A stretch of 64,000 nucleotides of DNA from Zygaena filipendulae (lineage: Eukaryota > Arthropoda > Insecta > Lepidoptera > Zygaenidae): NCBI GenBank assembly GCA_907165275.2, contig OU015659.1, positions 10,334,501 to 10,398,500 of the forward strand. The letters are read 5' to 3'. Shown piece by piece: positions 42,601-46,121 of this stretch (positions within the stretch are counted from its first letter, which is position 1; each line of letters starts with the position of its first letter). The translations under genes were made by a program, and so were the position numbers. Below the pieces are notes generated by a model. It made no database searches. It was given only the letters and a program-made list of their open reading frames with translations, and was not told the DNA's origin.

Positions 42601-44559
42601 GTTTACGAGTGGGCCCAGGCTCTTGATGTCAAAATGTGCTATAAATTGTAACATGGAGTGACATCACACAATATACACACTTAATGTGTCTCCGTTAGTT
42701 TTGATTACGTAAAAAAATAAAAAATAAGTGTCCAATATTATTTAATAAACTATAAGATGTACTAAAAATTAAAATTTGGCAGACAAGCCCATTATACCAT
42801 CAGTGATCATATTTGCAATGACTAGTACAATAAACCTAGATAAAAAAAAAAAATCTTGTTTCTAATTAGAAATAGTCAAAATTAAGCTGTAAAATTCAAA
42901 TTTTATGGCATTACATAAGAAATTTATCAATAGTAAACATTTGGTTAAATTTAAGTAGGTAATTTAAAATATTATAATTTTCTTGTACCATACCTTAGTA
43001 TGCTTGTTGGCTAAGCACCACATACAACCAAACAAGAGACTGGCGAAGACAACCACAACCAACAAGGTCGACAAAACTCCATACAGCCAGTTTCTCTCCC
43101 ACAGTTTTTCTTCAAAACCTGCCAACTGCCCTCCATCTGTGCAGTAAAGAGATGTTTGCAGAAATTATTGCCTTTCTCAGGATTTCAGTGTTTCACATTA
43201 AACACAGTAAACATTAAACACAGTAAATTTCACAATAAAAAATAATAATAAAAAAAACCTAAAAGTTCATACAAATGTTTTGGATTGGATAGTTCTGTTG
43301 TTTTACAGATATTATTTATGGGATCAGATAGGGAACTCTTTGGGGAACTGAGATAAACAGTATCATAAATGTTAAGCCAGAACTAGATTTGGAAGGACTG
43401 TACAATAAGCACCCTCGATTTTTAATAGTTACAATTTTTTTTTTGATAGAATAGTGTGTTTATAGTGTATTTCTCAAATCCGCAAATTACGGAAATTCAT
43501 AATTTTCGAGAAAAAAAAATAAAAACCTCACTCAATTTACGATAATATTTTGACTTTGGCGCTTCGCCGGCCGCTACCGCGGCACGCTCGCTACGCTCGC
43601 TCGGCTCGCGCGACTTCGTCAACAGTGCAAACCTAACCTAACCAACTCAAGTTTAACAAATTTTCATTTTCATTAGCAAATTATAATAATCAAAGATAAT
43701 AAATAATATAATCACTTTATCCGAATGTAAAACGAAACAATTCTTACAAAGTCAATGGCAAATGGTTGACACATCGCGGAGTTTTGTATGAAATTGTGAA
43801 ACTTTAGTATTTTTTTTCTCGAAAACGATGAGTTTCCGTAATTAGGGATTTTATGTGAAGTTATATTAAGCAAAGTCCCACACACATAAAAAATATGAAG
43901 CTCTAAATCGCGGGTGCTTATTGTACAGTTGAGCCCTAGATTTTTTGGCATATTTGTGTTTATTTAAATGATTCTACCCTCCATTAACTACCAAATGAAT
44001 TAACTGTTGTAAATAAAGTTTCAAAATCTAAATAATCTAAGAATAAGATAACAATATAGGATATTTTTTACTGCAGTACATATAAATGTTTAGAAAAGCC
44101 TGACATTTGCATGGGTAAATCTTCAAGCCTTAACAACCAACACAAATACAACCATTAGAATGACAAAAGTTATTAGAACAATATTCATGTCATGTTAGAA
44201 TATTATTTGATTACAATAATTTGATAGACTAATTTAGGGTAGAAACTACATTTTCAAAAATACAGTCGGAATTGCACAGTAAATGCTGTGAAATTTAACT
44301 TGAAATTTAGGGCATTTCATTCTATATAATGACCATCGGATTAGGATGAAATATTTAGCTACATTGATAACCTTTAGTTTGAAGTGGATTTACAATGCTA
44401 AACTTTTAATATCAAGCTTATTCAGCGAAAAACATCCAAATATGTTGACTCACCTTGAGGGTAGGTTTGCGGCGTCGGTCCTACTGGATAGCCACTTCCG
44501 AAGTGTGGGCCGACCAACGCCAGAAACAAAAACACCCATTTAATATAATTATCCAACAT
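3585..44559 (-). CDS. LMTK: LMTK/AATYK-family transmembrane (pseudo)kinase, 14 coding exons
   Basis: Seen: exons at 44559-44454, 43136-42994, 20718-20445, 20006-19939, 19668-19456, 18720-18590, 17677-17542, 16537-16410, 15890-12551, 11892-11721, 10482-10284, 9487-7179, 6070-5928 and 3659-3585 all carry GT-AG borders and agree in phase. They total 7437 nt, 2478 residues plus stop. Residues 1-22 form a signal peptide, 53-77 a membrane helix, about 184-430 a kinase fold, and the rest is an acidic, Ser/Thr-rich, probably disordered tail. Known: animal LMTKs are membrane kinases with a short luminal N-terminus and a huge cytosolic tail that act in endosomal traffic and neurons. Inferred: here the kinase is catalytically dead, because the catalytic-loop Asp, DFG Asp and APE segment are missing. 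A further small exon in the 22 kb intron cannot be ruled out. Confidence 0.87.
3660..5927 (-). other. LMTK intron 13
   Basis: This AT-rich intron holds a (CA/GC) run next to the exon 14 acceptor and a perfect small hairpin 'gggggcact...cgtgcccccc' near 5548-5570. I see no exon, RNA gene or complete transposable element in it. Confidence 0.6.
5928..6070 (-). CDS. LMTK: LMTK exon 13, conserved C-terminal motif
   Basis: The acceptor 'ttcgctccag' opens residues 2407-2454 and a GTACGC donor closes them in phase 0. The sequence runs from an Ala/Pro-rich start into a run of Asp and Ser (DWDSDTDSRSSNSSSGEF) and ends IWK at the splice. An acidic, serine-rich SSGEF-W-K type block close to the C-terminus is a feature I associate with LMTK family members. 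Confidence 0.8.
6071..7178 (-). other. LMTK intron 12 with Helitron-family fragments
   Basis: About 6102-6275 is an inverted Helitron-like copy of the second subfamily: 'gatgtcccgcgcagtttcac' at one end and 'cagacagacgcggcggag' at the other. About 6625-6680 is a 3' end fragment 'ttcctgcgggaattcc' finishing 'acggctag'. The remainder is AT-rich without recognisable content. Confidence 0.55.
7179..9487 (-). CDS. LMTK: LMTK exon 12, large tail exon
   Basis: This single 2309 nt exon codes residues 1637-2406. The acceptor 'ttctcttacag' leads into E-M-T-M-S-A-D and the donor ACCG|GTAAGT follows NDIRFTG. The protein is rich in Ser, Thr, Glu and Asp with scattered Ser-Pro sites, no predicted fold and no membrane segment, as expected for the unstructured LMTK tail that docks phosphatase and trafficking partners. 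The central part (about 8000-9450) is GC-rich while both ends are AT-richer. The translation beyond 7179 towards 7060 is intron read-through. Confidence 0.85.
9872..10041 (-). mobile_element. tRNA-derived SINE, minus orientation, degraded
   Basis: Read on the minus strand it starts GACCCAACTGGCGCAGTAGG and runs into 'tgtgatgaacacagggttcc' and the body shared with the copies at 33749 and 52912. The B-box region is diverged, so this copy looks the oldest of the three. Confidence 0.65.
10056..10264 (-). mobile_element. Lep1-type Helitron-like element next to a splice donor
   Basis: On the minus strand it begins TCCCTACTAATATTATAAA and ends CAGCTAG between A and T. It carries a (GACA) microsatellite at 10209-10229 and the family blocks 'agagaaggacatagggtact' and 'cccgcgggaa'-like GC hairpin. 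Confidence 0.8.
10284..10482 (-). CDS. LMTK: LMTK exon 11
   Basis: The acceptor 'cgtcgcag' opens W-Y-P-P-T-R-T-D-S-S-E-S and the exon codes residues 1571-1636, ending ...KEVDSSR before GGGA|GTGAGT in phase 2. It contains DNSTDEVTDLP and a Gly/Pro/Ala stretch. It is a linker of the disordered tail with no recognised domain. The codons are GC-rich compared with the flanking introns. Confidence 0.8.
10483..11720 (-). other. LMTK intron 10 with Helitron remnants
   Basis: A fragment with the family 3' end sits at about 10525-10575. A longer inverted copy starts at 10697 (ctagctgtgccccgcgg) and reaches about 10975, with the 'ttcctgcgggaattcc' block repeated inside it (10843-10860), suggesting a composite or nested insertion. 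A (CA) run lies at about 11497-11512. A purine/T-rich part from 10980 to 11350 shows nothing recognisable. Confidence 0.6.
11721..11892 (-). CDS. LMTK: LMTK exon 10
   Basis: The acceptor 'gcagacgcacgaac'-proximal 'ctgcgcag' opens V-A-S-I-E-P-P-C-E-G-E. The exon codes residues 1514-1570, is rich in Glu and Pro (WPSELPPPPDELVVSYPG) and ends TAYENDAH before CACT|GTGAGT in phase 1. It is a proline-rich stretch of the tail that could serve as an SH3 or WW ligand; that is inference only. Confidence 0.8.
11893..12550 (-). other. LMTK intron 9
   Basis: An inverted Helitron-like copy of the second subfamily runs from about 11966 ('ttagctgtctcgcgcg') to about 12121 ('cagacgcgacagaggatttt'). A (CA) run lies at 12424-12441. 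No other content is seen. Confidence 0.6.
12551..15890 (-). CDS. LMTK: LMTK exon 9, kinase C-lobe end plus giant tail exon
   Basis: This 3340 nt exon codes residues 400-1513. It opens with the last kinase helix, LYQLMQLCWHPSPAARPSA, which matches subdomain XI (C-W-x-x-x-P-x-x-R-P), then HALLEHL. Residues about 440-460 carry FEERWQTLKPNTIPK, a short block after the kinase that resembles the conserved juxta-kinase segment of LMTKs. Beyond it the sequence is acidic and low-complexity, with many Glu, Asp, Asn and Ser and a late cluster RRVSPSTPPNSPGNF. The exon ends LPLAQ|GTAAAA in phase 0. Plus-strand ORFs over it are shadows. Confidence 0.9.
15891..16409 (-). other. LMTK intron 8
   Basis: The notable item is a near-perfect hairpin at 16302-16343: 'cctcagggtttacagtgg', a 4 base loop, then its complement with one extra mismatch. 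The rest is AT-rich and unremarkable. Confidence 0.55.
16410..16537 (-). CDS. LMTK: LMTK exon 8, kinase subdomains IX-X
   Basis: The acceptor 'cggttgcag' opens residues 358-399. ASPAGEVWSLGALVW matches the helix F block (family x-V-W-S-L-G), then a very Ala/Pro-rich segment APPAPPPLPPPDL leads to CPYRTHL. Donor CT|GTGAGT, phase 2. Base composition is extremely GC-rich. The usual stretch before this block, with the APE motif, is absent. Confidence 0.8.
16538..17541 (-). other. LMTK intron 7 with Helitron and Harbinger-like MITE
   Basis: A plus-oriented Helitron-like copy of the second subfamily spans about 16583-16790 (starts 'acaaagtcctccgccacg', ends 'gggggcagttag'). A 237 bp palindromic MITE occupies 17262-17498. 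I searched the remaining AT-rich part for an exon carrying the missing APE segment and saw none. Confidence 0.65.
17262..17498. mobile_element. 237 bp palindromic MITE, PIF/Harbinger-like, copy 1
   Basis: The two ends are long inverted repeats, each about 75 bp (core ACTCAGAGTCGACTTTAATG). The element is flanked on both sides by TAA. It is the same length as the copy at 21758, which is flanked by TTA. A 3 bp TWA target duplication is the PIF/Harbinger habit. The right edge lies 40 bp from the LMTK exon 7 donor. Confidence 0.75.
17542..17677 (-). CDS. LMTK: LMTK exon 7, degenerate catalytic loop and DFG region
   Basis: The acceptor 'gccgttcccag' opens residues 312-357. GALWSGSVLVRE aligns to the family catalytic loop S-D-L-A-x-R-N-x-L-L, but Asp, Arg and Asn are Ala, Gly and Ser. 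VLGRYAAA aligns to the D-Y-G strand with Asp changed to Arg. An inserted Gly/Ala/Glu loop (EAGGAGEAGEEPRAR) lies between. The exon ends QPPERT|GTACGC in phase 0. The exon is about 85% G+C by eye, so frame relies on phase agreement at both ends, which is good. Confidence 0.75.
17678..18589 (-). other. LMTK intron 6 with an hAT-like MITE
   Basis: About 17750-18050 matches the body of the MITE family at 52573 ('aaaaaatattggacacgtat', 'gtgacgtcac', 'actttaatgcgctttatc'). The stretch 18125-18530 starts and ends with inverted 'gggcgctagt' words and may be another foldback relic. Confidence 0.5.
18590..18720 (-). CDS. LMTK: LMTK exon 6, kinase subdomains V-VI
   Basis: The acceptor 'tctacggcag' opens D-L-Q-Q-Y-L, the helix D region that follows the hinge. 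The exon codes residues 269-311, including helix E (LLSDVASALAHLHQRGYLY). The donor is GG|GTGCGT in phase 2. In active relatives the next residues are H-S-D; here the exon ends Y-L-Y and continues G-A. Confidence 0.85.
18721..19455 (-). other. LMTK intron 5 with Helitron-family copy
   Basis: An inverted second-subfamily Helitron-like copy runs from about 18799 ('tagctgtcccccgcgg') to about 19075 ('cagacagacgcggcggagg'), interrupted by a (TAAA)-rich insert at about 18855-18945. The rest, to 19455, is AT-rich without features. Confidence 0.6.
19456..19668 (-). CDS. LMTK: LMTK exon 5, kinase subdomains II-IV
   Basis: The exon codes residues 198-268. It holds the VAVK lysine (K217), the helix C glutamate in FLDEAKMYR (E234), the RHENILAFLAKC block and the hinge strand WLLVFELCSM. 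An acidic insert (EGEIEEEGAGSN) precedes the VAVK strand. Both borders are canonical and in phase 0. These features mark a real kinase fold with the ATP-lysine kept. Confidence 0.92.
19939..20006 (-). CDS. LMTK: LMTK exon 4, glycine-rich loop
   Basis: This 68 nt exon codes residues 175-197. SDDDLPRNRLQYL leads into the glycine loop EIGRGWFGR. The phrase L-x-Y-L-x-E-I-G-x-G-W-F-G is typical of LMTKs. The acceptor is 'atcgttgcag' and the donor AGA|GTAAGT. Confidence 0.92.
20007..20444 (-). other. LMTK intron 3 with Helitron-family remnants
   Basis: 20116-20163 is a palindrome ('aaaagtacctcacgtcc' and its complement) formed from two facing fragments of the Helitron family, followed by family sequence to about 20270. 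A shorter inverted 3'-end fragment starts at about 20280 ('ctagctgttcttatc'). Confidence 0.55.
20445..20718 (-). CDS. LMTK: LMTK exon 3, juxtamembrane segment
   Basis: The exon codes residues 84-174, between the membrane helix and the kinase. It is rich in Asn and Ser (SNNNIAEANNNG) and ends ERCADWFS before the glycine loop exon. The donor TTCA|GTGAGT is phase 1. The acceptor is a tandem CAGCAG, so the exon may begin at 20721 with one extra Gln. The join to exon 2 is in phase 0, but an intervening exon in the 22 kb intron is possible. Confidence 0.82.
21758..21994. mobile_element. 237 bp palindromic MITE, PIF/Harbinger-like, copy 2
   Basis: It starts CCGCCGCACTCAGAGTCGAC, ends with its complement, and is flanked by TTA on both sides. 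Length and internal sequence match the copy at 17262, with only scattered differences. The arms pair almost perfectly over about 75 bp around a small AT-rich centre that is itself palindromic. Confidence 0.78.
23490..24516. repeat. 100 bp tandem satellite, about 10 units
   Basis: The word 'tatctcggaa' recurs at 23631, 23731, 23831 and so on to 24431, an exact 100 bp step. Each unit contains 'ctacaagttacagacccatc', 'gtgttggtactcaaacttca' and a near-palindrome tgatcacgtggtca. The first unit is diverged and the last is truncated at 24516. No indel is seen across the array from 23531 onward, so the units are homogeneous in length. Confidence 0.95.
28515..28658. mobile_element. Short palindromic MITE 'GGGGCC', copy A
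   Basis: The left arm 'ggggccgtatttttaatcg', then 'cgaattactttcgcacacgg', pairs with the right arm around a centre at about 28590. It shares arms with copies at 61948 and 62744. It has no coding capacity. Confidence 0.7.
29036..29200 (-). mobile_element. Helitron-like element, deleted copy
   Basis: It begins (plus strand) ctagctgctctctgcggttt, contains 'tcggagttcccacggaaat' and 'aagtacctcatgtcctttt', and ends near 'tataacattagtaacga'. It is an inverted, internally shortened Lep1-type copy. Confidence 0.65.
29259..29644. mobile_element. 386 bp MITE with GGGTAAAACC ends and TA flanks
   Basis: The ends are GGGTAAAACCAGGATAGTTG and the complement of GGGTAAAACCCGGATAGTTG. TA dinucleotides flank both sides (29257-29258, 29645-29646). 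TA duplications suit a Tc1/mariner-type transposase, though the assignment rests on the duplication alone. Confidence 0.65.
30143..30195 (-). repeat. End fragment of a dispersed lepidopteran repeat
   Basis: The word 'gaacctcctcctttttgaaa' followed by 'gtcggtta' is the complement of the 'aaggaggaggttctcaattc' repeat at 39815. The same fragment occurs at 37150-37197. Confidence 0.55.
30200..30470 (-). mobile_element. Chimeric Helitron-family copy
   Basis: The left part (30200-30290) carries the second-subfamily motif 'cgaattttcatgcggttttc'. The right part, from about 30292, is the standard Lep1 type ('ttcccgcaggaattccagga', 'ttctctgtacccctgacaac') ending 'tttataatattagtagga'. Two subfamilies are joined in one stretch. 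Confidence 0.55.
31630..31703 (+). mobile_element. Helitron-family 3' end fragment
   Basis: The stretch 'cccgaaattcccgcggaaac' leads through 'tccgaaattactgcggatga' to 'agaaccgctagta'. Only the 3' part of the element is present. Confidence 0.6.
31923..32052. mobile_element. Small foldback MITE, about 130 bp
   Basis: The left end 'ggacaatcaacccgcggtgc' and the right end 'caagcaacgggttgactgtc' are imperfect inverted repeats. An inner pair 'ttaaacccgat' and 'atcgggtttaa' extends the stem. Confidence 0.65.
32310..32540 (+). mobile_element. Lep1-type Helitron-like element, full length
   Basis: It starts TCCTACTAATATTATAAACG, ends CACAACTAG, and lies between A and T. It contains a (GGAT) microsatellite at 32352-32376 near the 5' end and 'tacttttta' then 'tcccggaattcccggaggaa' near the 3' end. 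Confidence 0.82.
33749..34012 (+). mobile_element. tRNA-derived SINE, copy 1
   Basis: The head GACCCGATTGGCGCAATGGT has a pol III A box (TGGCGCAATGG) and a B box (GGTTCGATTCC at about 33808). The body starts 'ggactttgtgtgatgaacac', has an AT microsatellite at about 33868-33890, and ends with ATT repeats. The same order of blocks recurs at 52912. Confidence 0.88.
34496..34745. repeat. AT-rich foldback
   Basis: Left arm 'tttttatagaaaaccaaact' then 'aaaataaattttaataaatt' pairs with the right arm at about 34676-34741. An inner stem 'ttcagaatagtgt' and its complement lies at about 34557-34590. It is probably a MITE relic. Confidence 0.55.
35369..35507. mobile_element. Small foldback MITE
   Basis: The left end 'gttggggttagttgtgtcga' and the right end 'tcgacacaccccaacccaac' are inverted copies; about 135 bp in total, with no coding content. 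Confidence 0.55.
36170..36360. promoter_or_regulatory. CpG-rich island, candidate internal promoter
   Basis: In an otherwise AT-rich intron this block is GC- and CpG-rich. It holds a perfect NRF-1/EWG-type site TGCGCACGCGCA (36201-36212), an E-box CACGTG at 36218-36223, and a GGC repeat (36243-36260). On the minus strand GCG|GTGAGT at 36307-36302 could be the donor of an alternative first exon of LMTK. Direct reading through a nearby ATG gives phase 1, which would not join exon 3 in frame, so any such exon would be non-coding. Confidence 0.4.
36687..36879 (+). CDS. Orphan exon-like ORF, unknown product
   Basis: An open frame of about 64 codons, with balanced codon use, ends exactly at a strong donor (TGG|GTAAGT at 36880). 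A possible but weak acceptor 'aaaaatcag' precedes it. The protein includes KAHRILCGDKYLNVKIPKNF and VNRLDQVNSRFDEYVHTSRD. I do not recognise the family and see no neighbouring exon on the same strand. It could be an exon of a nested gene, or a relic. Confidence 0.35.
39815..40600 (+). repeat. Dispersed lepidopteran repeat
   Basis: It starts 'aaaaaaggaggaggttctca' and contains 'gaaagctggtgcttcccgtg', 'ctgatgatgggctcttgga' and, further on, 'gtagggtatttttgtg' with 'gaagtcggttt'. I know this word order from moth transcripts and genomes as a high-copy repeat. The ORF inside it is repeat-derived, not a host gene. Confidence 0.6.
40721..40884 (-). mobile_element. Helitron-like element, deleted copy
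   Basis: It reads ctagctgctgcgccgcggtt at the 3' end of the element (plus strand left) and ends 'ttataatattagtatagat'. About half of the usual internal sequence is missing. Confidence 0.6.
41819..41950. mobile_element. Foldback MITE, about 130 bp
   Basis: 'gcgaggacgcgagaaaacca' at the left pairs with 'tggttttctcgcgttctcgc' at the right. Outer sequences 'cattcacg' and 'cgtgtgaatgtgga' also repeat. Nearly identical ORFs on both strands are a by-product of the palindrome. Confidence 0.6.
42507..42797. mobile_element. hAT-like MITE family, copy in LMTK intron 2
   Basis: It opens 'taggcttgtttccagggtat' and closes with the inverted 'gacaagccca'. The internal blocks match the element at 52573 ('taaaatgcattaaagtttac', 'gtgtccaatatta'). 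Terminal target duplications are not clear here. Confidence 0.6.
42994..43136 (-). CDS. LMTK: LMTK exon 2, transmembrane helix
   Basis: The exon codes residues 36-83. Following W-E-R-N-W, residues 53-77 form one hydrophobic helix (LYGVLSTLLVVVVFASLLFG), ending in Cys and Trp and then basic NKHTK as a cytosolic stop-transfer. The borders are 'actgcacag' and AAG|GTATGG, phase 0. This fixes the type I topology: short outside segment, kinase and tail inside. Confidence 0.92.
43398..43929. mobile_element. 532 bp MITE in LMTK intron 1
   Basis: The ends ACTGTACAATAAGCACCC and its complement are inverted. Inside lies a short GC-rich hairpin block (43558-43615, 'ctcgctacgctcgctcggct') surrounded by AT-rich sequence. 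An inner pair 'ttcgagaaaaaaaa' and its complement is also present. No target duplication is obvious. Confidence 0.7.
44454..44559 (-). CDS. LMTK: LMTK exon 1, start codon and signal peptide
   Basis: ATG at 44559-44557 starts MLDNYIKWVFLFLALVGPHF. The Lys, the hydrophobic core WVFLFLALVG and the small residues GSG give a standard signal peptide with likely cleavage near residue 22. The exon ends CAAG|GTGAGT in phase 1 after YPVGPTPQTYPQ. Confidence 0.9.
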
Positions 44560-45855
44560 TGTTACATTATTTGCACAGCCGTATTATTTCCCGTTTCATT
44601 ATTTATCATTTCAATATATCACCACAACACAAAAAATACATGATCCATGACAGACTTGCATTGAAAATCCTTTATGGAACACTTTTAATTATAATTTTAT
44701 AGCAACCACTATGAACATAACATAAGTCTCGACTATTCGGTACACTTAAATCAGATTTTTTTTACGAATTAATTCCACATTTATAACAAAATTGCGCAAC
44801 CCTCAGCTGTACAAAACGCCATTTTTCGAATACGAGCGAGCTACAGATAAGGAAGCAAAAGTAGTGTTACTAGTGTCGAATATTGTAGGTAAGTAGTGAA
44901 GATGAAGAACGATGATTATACATAAAAAAATTCGTATCTAAAAGAAAAATTAAAAATCTGATTTTTTTTATTAAAGGAAAAACAGATTGAAAAGTTTGAT
45001 TATCTGATTTATTACCATTTCTGCTAAATTTTTGCAAGGATCTCATTGATTCTCTCGTTGCACTCATATGCGTAGATACCTATGTTTTCTGTGGCGTAGT
45101 GTAGGTAGATCTCAGAAGAATAACTAAAGCATATTCTTCTGAGAGGTAGATGGTATCGCTGATTCTTACGTACGCTTTACAAGTAGTTTTCTCCCTCAGA
45201 AGAATAACTTGCTCCAAAATTTCAAATTAACGTGACACTGGCAAAAATGTCGTAAATGACAATTGCGAAAAAAAAACATCACAAAAGCCGTAGGTCTGAG
45301 CCACGGGTGGTCTGAGCCTCAGGTCTGAGCACAAACTACTTAGAGATACCACCGTATGGTCTGAGCTCAGAAGAACTGTTATTGTTCTGAGGGTCTGAGC
45401 CTCAGAAGAATAACTGTCTGAGCTTATACCGTAGTGATTACCTTTTCTCTGACCGTAGGTAGATCTTTAGACATAAGTCTAGTTAGTTTGTGGGTAGGTC
45501 TTCTTCTGGTACAGAGCGCGCTCGAGCGCGTTCGAGTGCATTCGTGCAAATCCACGGAACGCGCCCCTGCATGAATATAGCGCACACGAGCACTAAAGGT
45601 TCAATTTGGACCGACCCACCAGTCGTCAAAAATGTCAAAATCAAAAACAAAATTGACAGTATATTGACAGGAAAGAAGAAAATAATGAAAACGTCTGGGA
45701 TTTTTCAATGCAAATTAGGTTGTAAATTTTAGAAATGTATCAATATTATTAGGGGAATAGTTATGTATCACAACAAAAATATAAACAATTCAACATAAAA
45801 TATTGAACGAATGCTCGTAAACTTCGAATAAAAAAAGAAAAATAACCTCGAACAC
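44560..45855. promoter_or_regulatory. Shared 5' region of LMTK and RNase Z
   Basis: The two start codons are 1296 bp apart and point away from each other. On the minus strand AAAATGGCG at about 44818-44825 fits a YY1/Pho site near the likely LMTK start. A word CTCAGAAGAATAACT recurs at about 45112, 45196 and 45402, with a variant at 45366. The first copy faces an inverted partner to form a hairpin. No clear TATA box was assigned. Confidence 0.45.
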
Positions 45856-46121
45856 ATGTACGGTAAAAAAGTTTTGTTTTACTCTCGTGTAGGTAGCATT
45901 ACTTGGTCTCGTCAAACGTCTTCCACATCAAAGAAATTATTGGAATTTCTAGCTAGCATGCCGAAAGTAAATTCAACTAGAATTGCAGAATCACAACGTC
46001 AACGTCAACAAATAGCAAAGAAAGGCGCAAAGTATGGCCCCAGTACTGTGTATCTTCAGGTGCTCGGATCGGGGGCTAGAGGTGCCCCGAACACCTTGTA
46101 CCTTTTTTCGGATCAAAAAAG
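45856..46121 (+). CDS. RNaseZ: RNase Z exon 1, mitochondrial leader and start of N-half
   Basis: The ATG at 45856 begins a basic, Ser/Thr-rich leader without acidic residues up to E30 ([20 protein letters not shown]), typical of a mitochondrial presequence. Met35 (45958) could start a nuclear form. [20 protein letters not shown] is the first strand-loop of the domain. The exon ends AG|GTAATA in phase 2. Confidence 0.93.

Larger units (their letters stand above)
20719..42993 (-). other. LMTK intron 2, about 22 kb
   Basis: This is the longest intron and most of the window's repeats lie in it: a Harbinger-like MITE (21758), a 100 bp satellite (23490-24516), foldback MITEs at 28515, 29259, 31923, 34496, 35369 and 41819, Helitron copies at 29036, 32310 and 40721, and a SINE (33749). 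Stretches 22000-23480, 24520-28510, 32550-33740, 35510-36030 and 36900-39770 show no confident exon or RNA gene, apart from the items listed separately. Confidence 0.6.
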
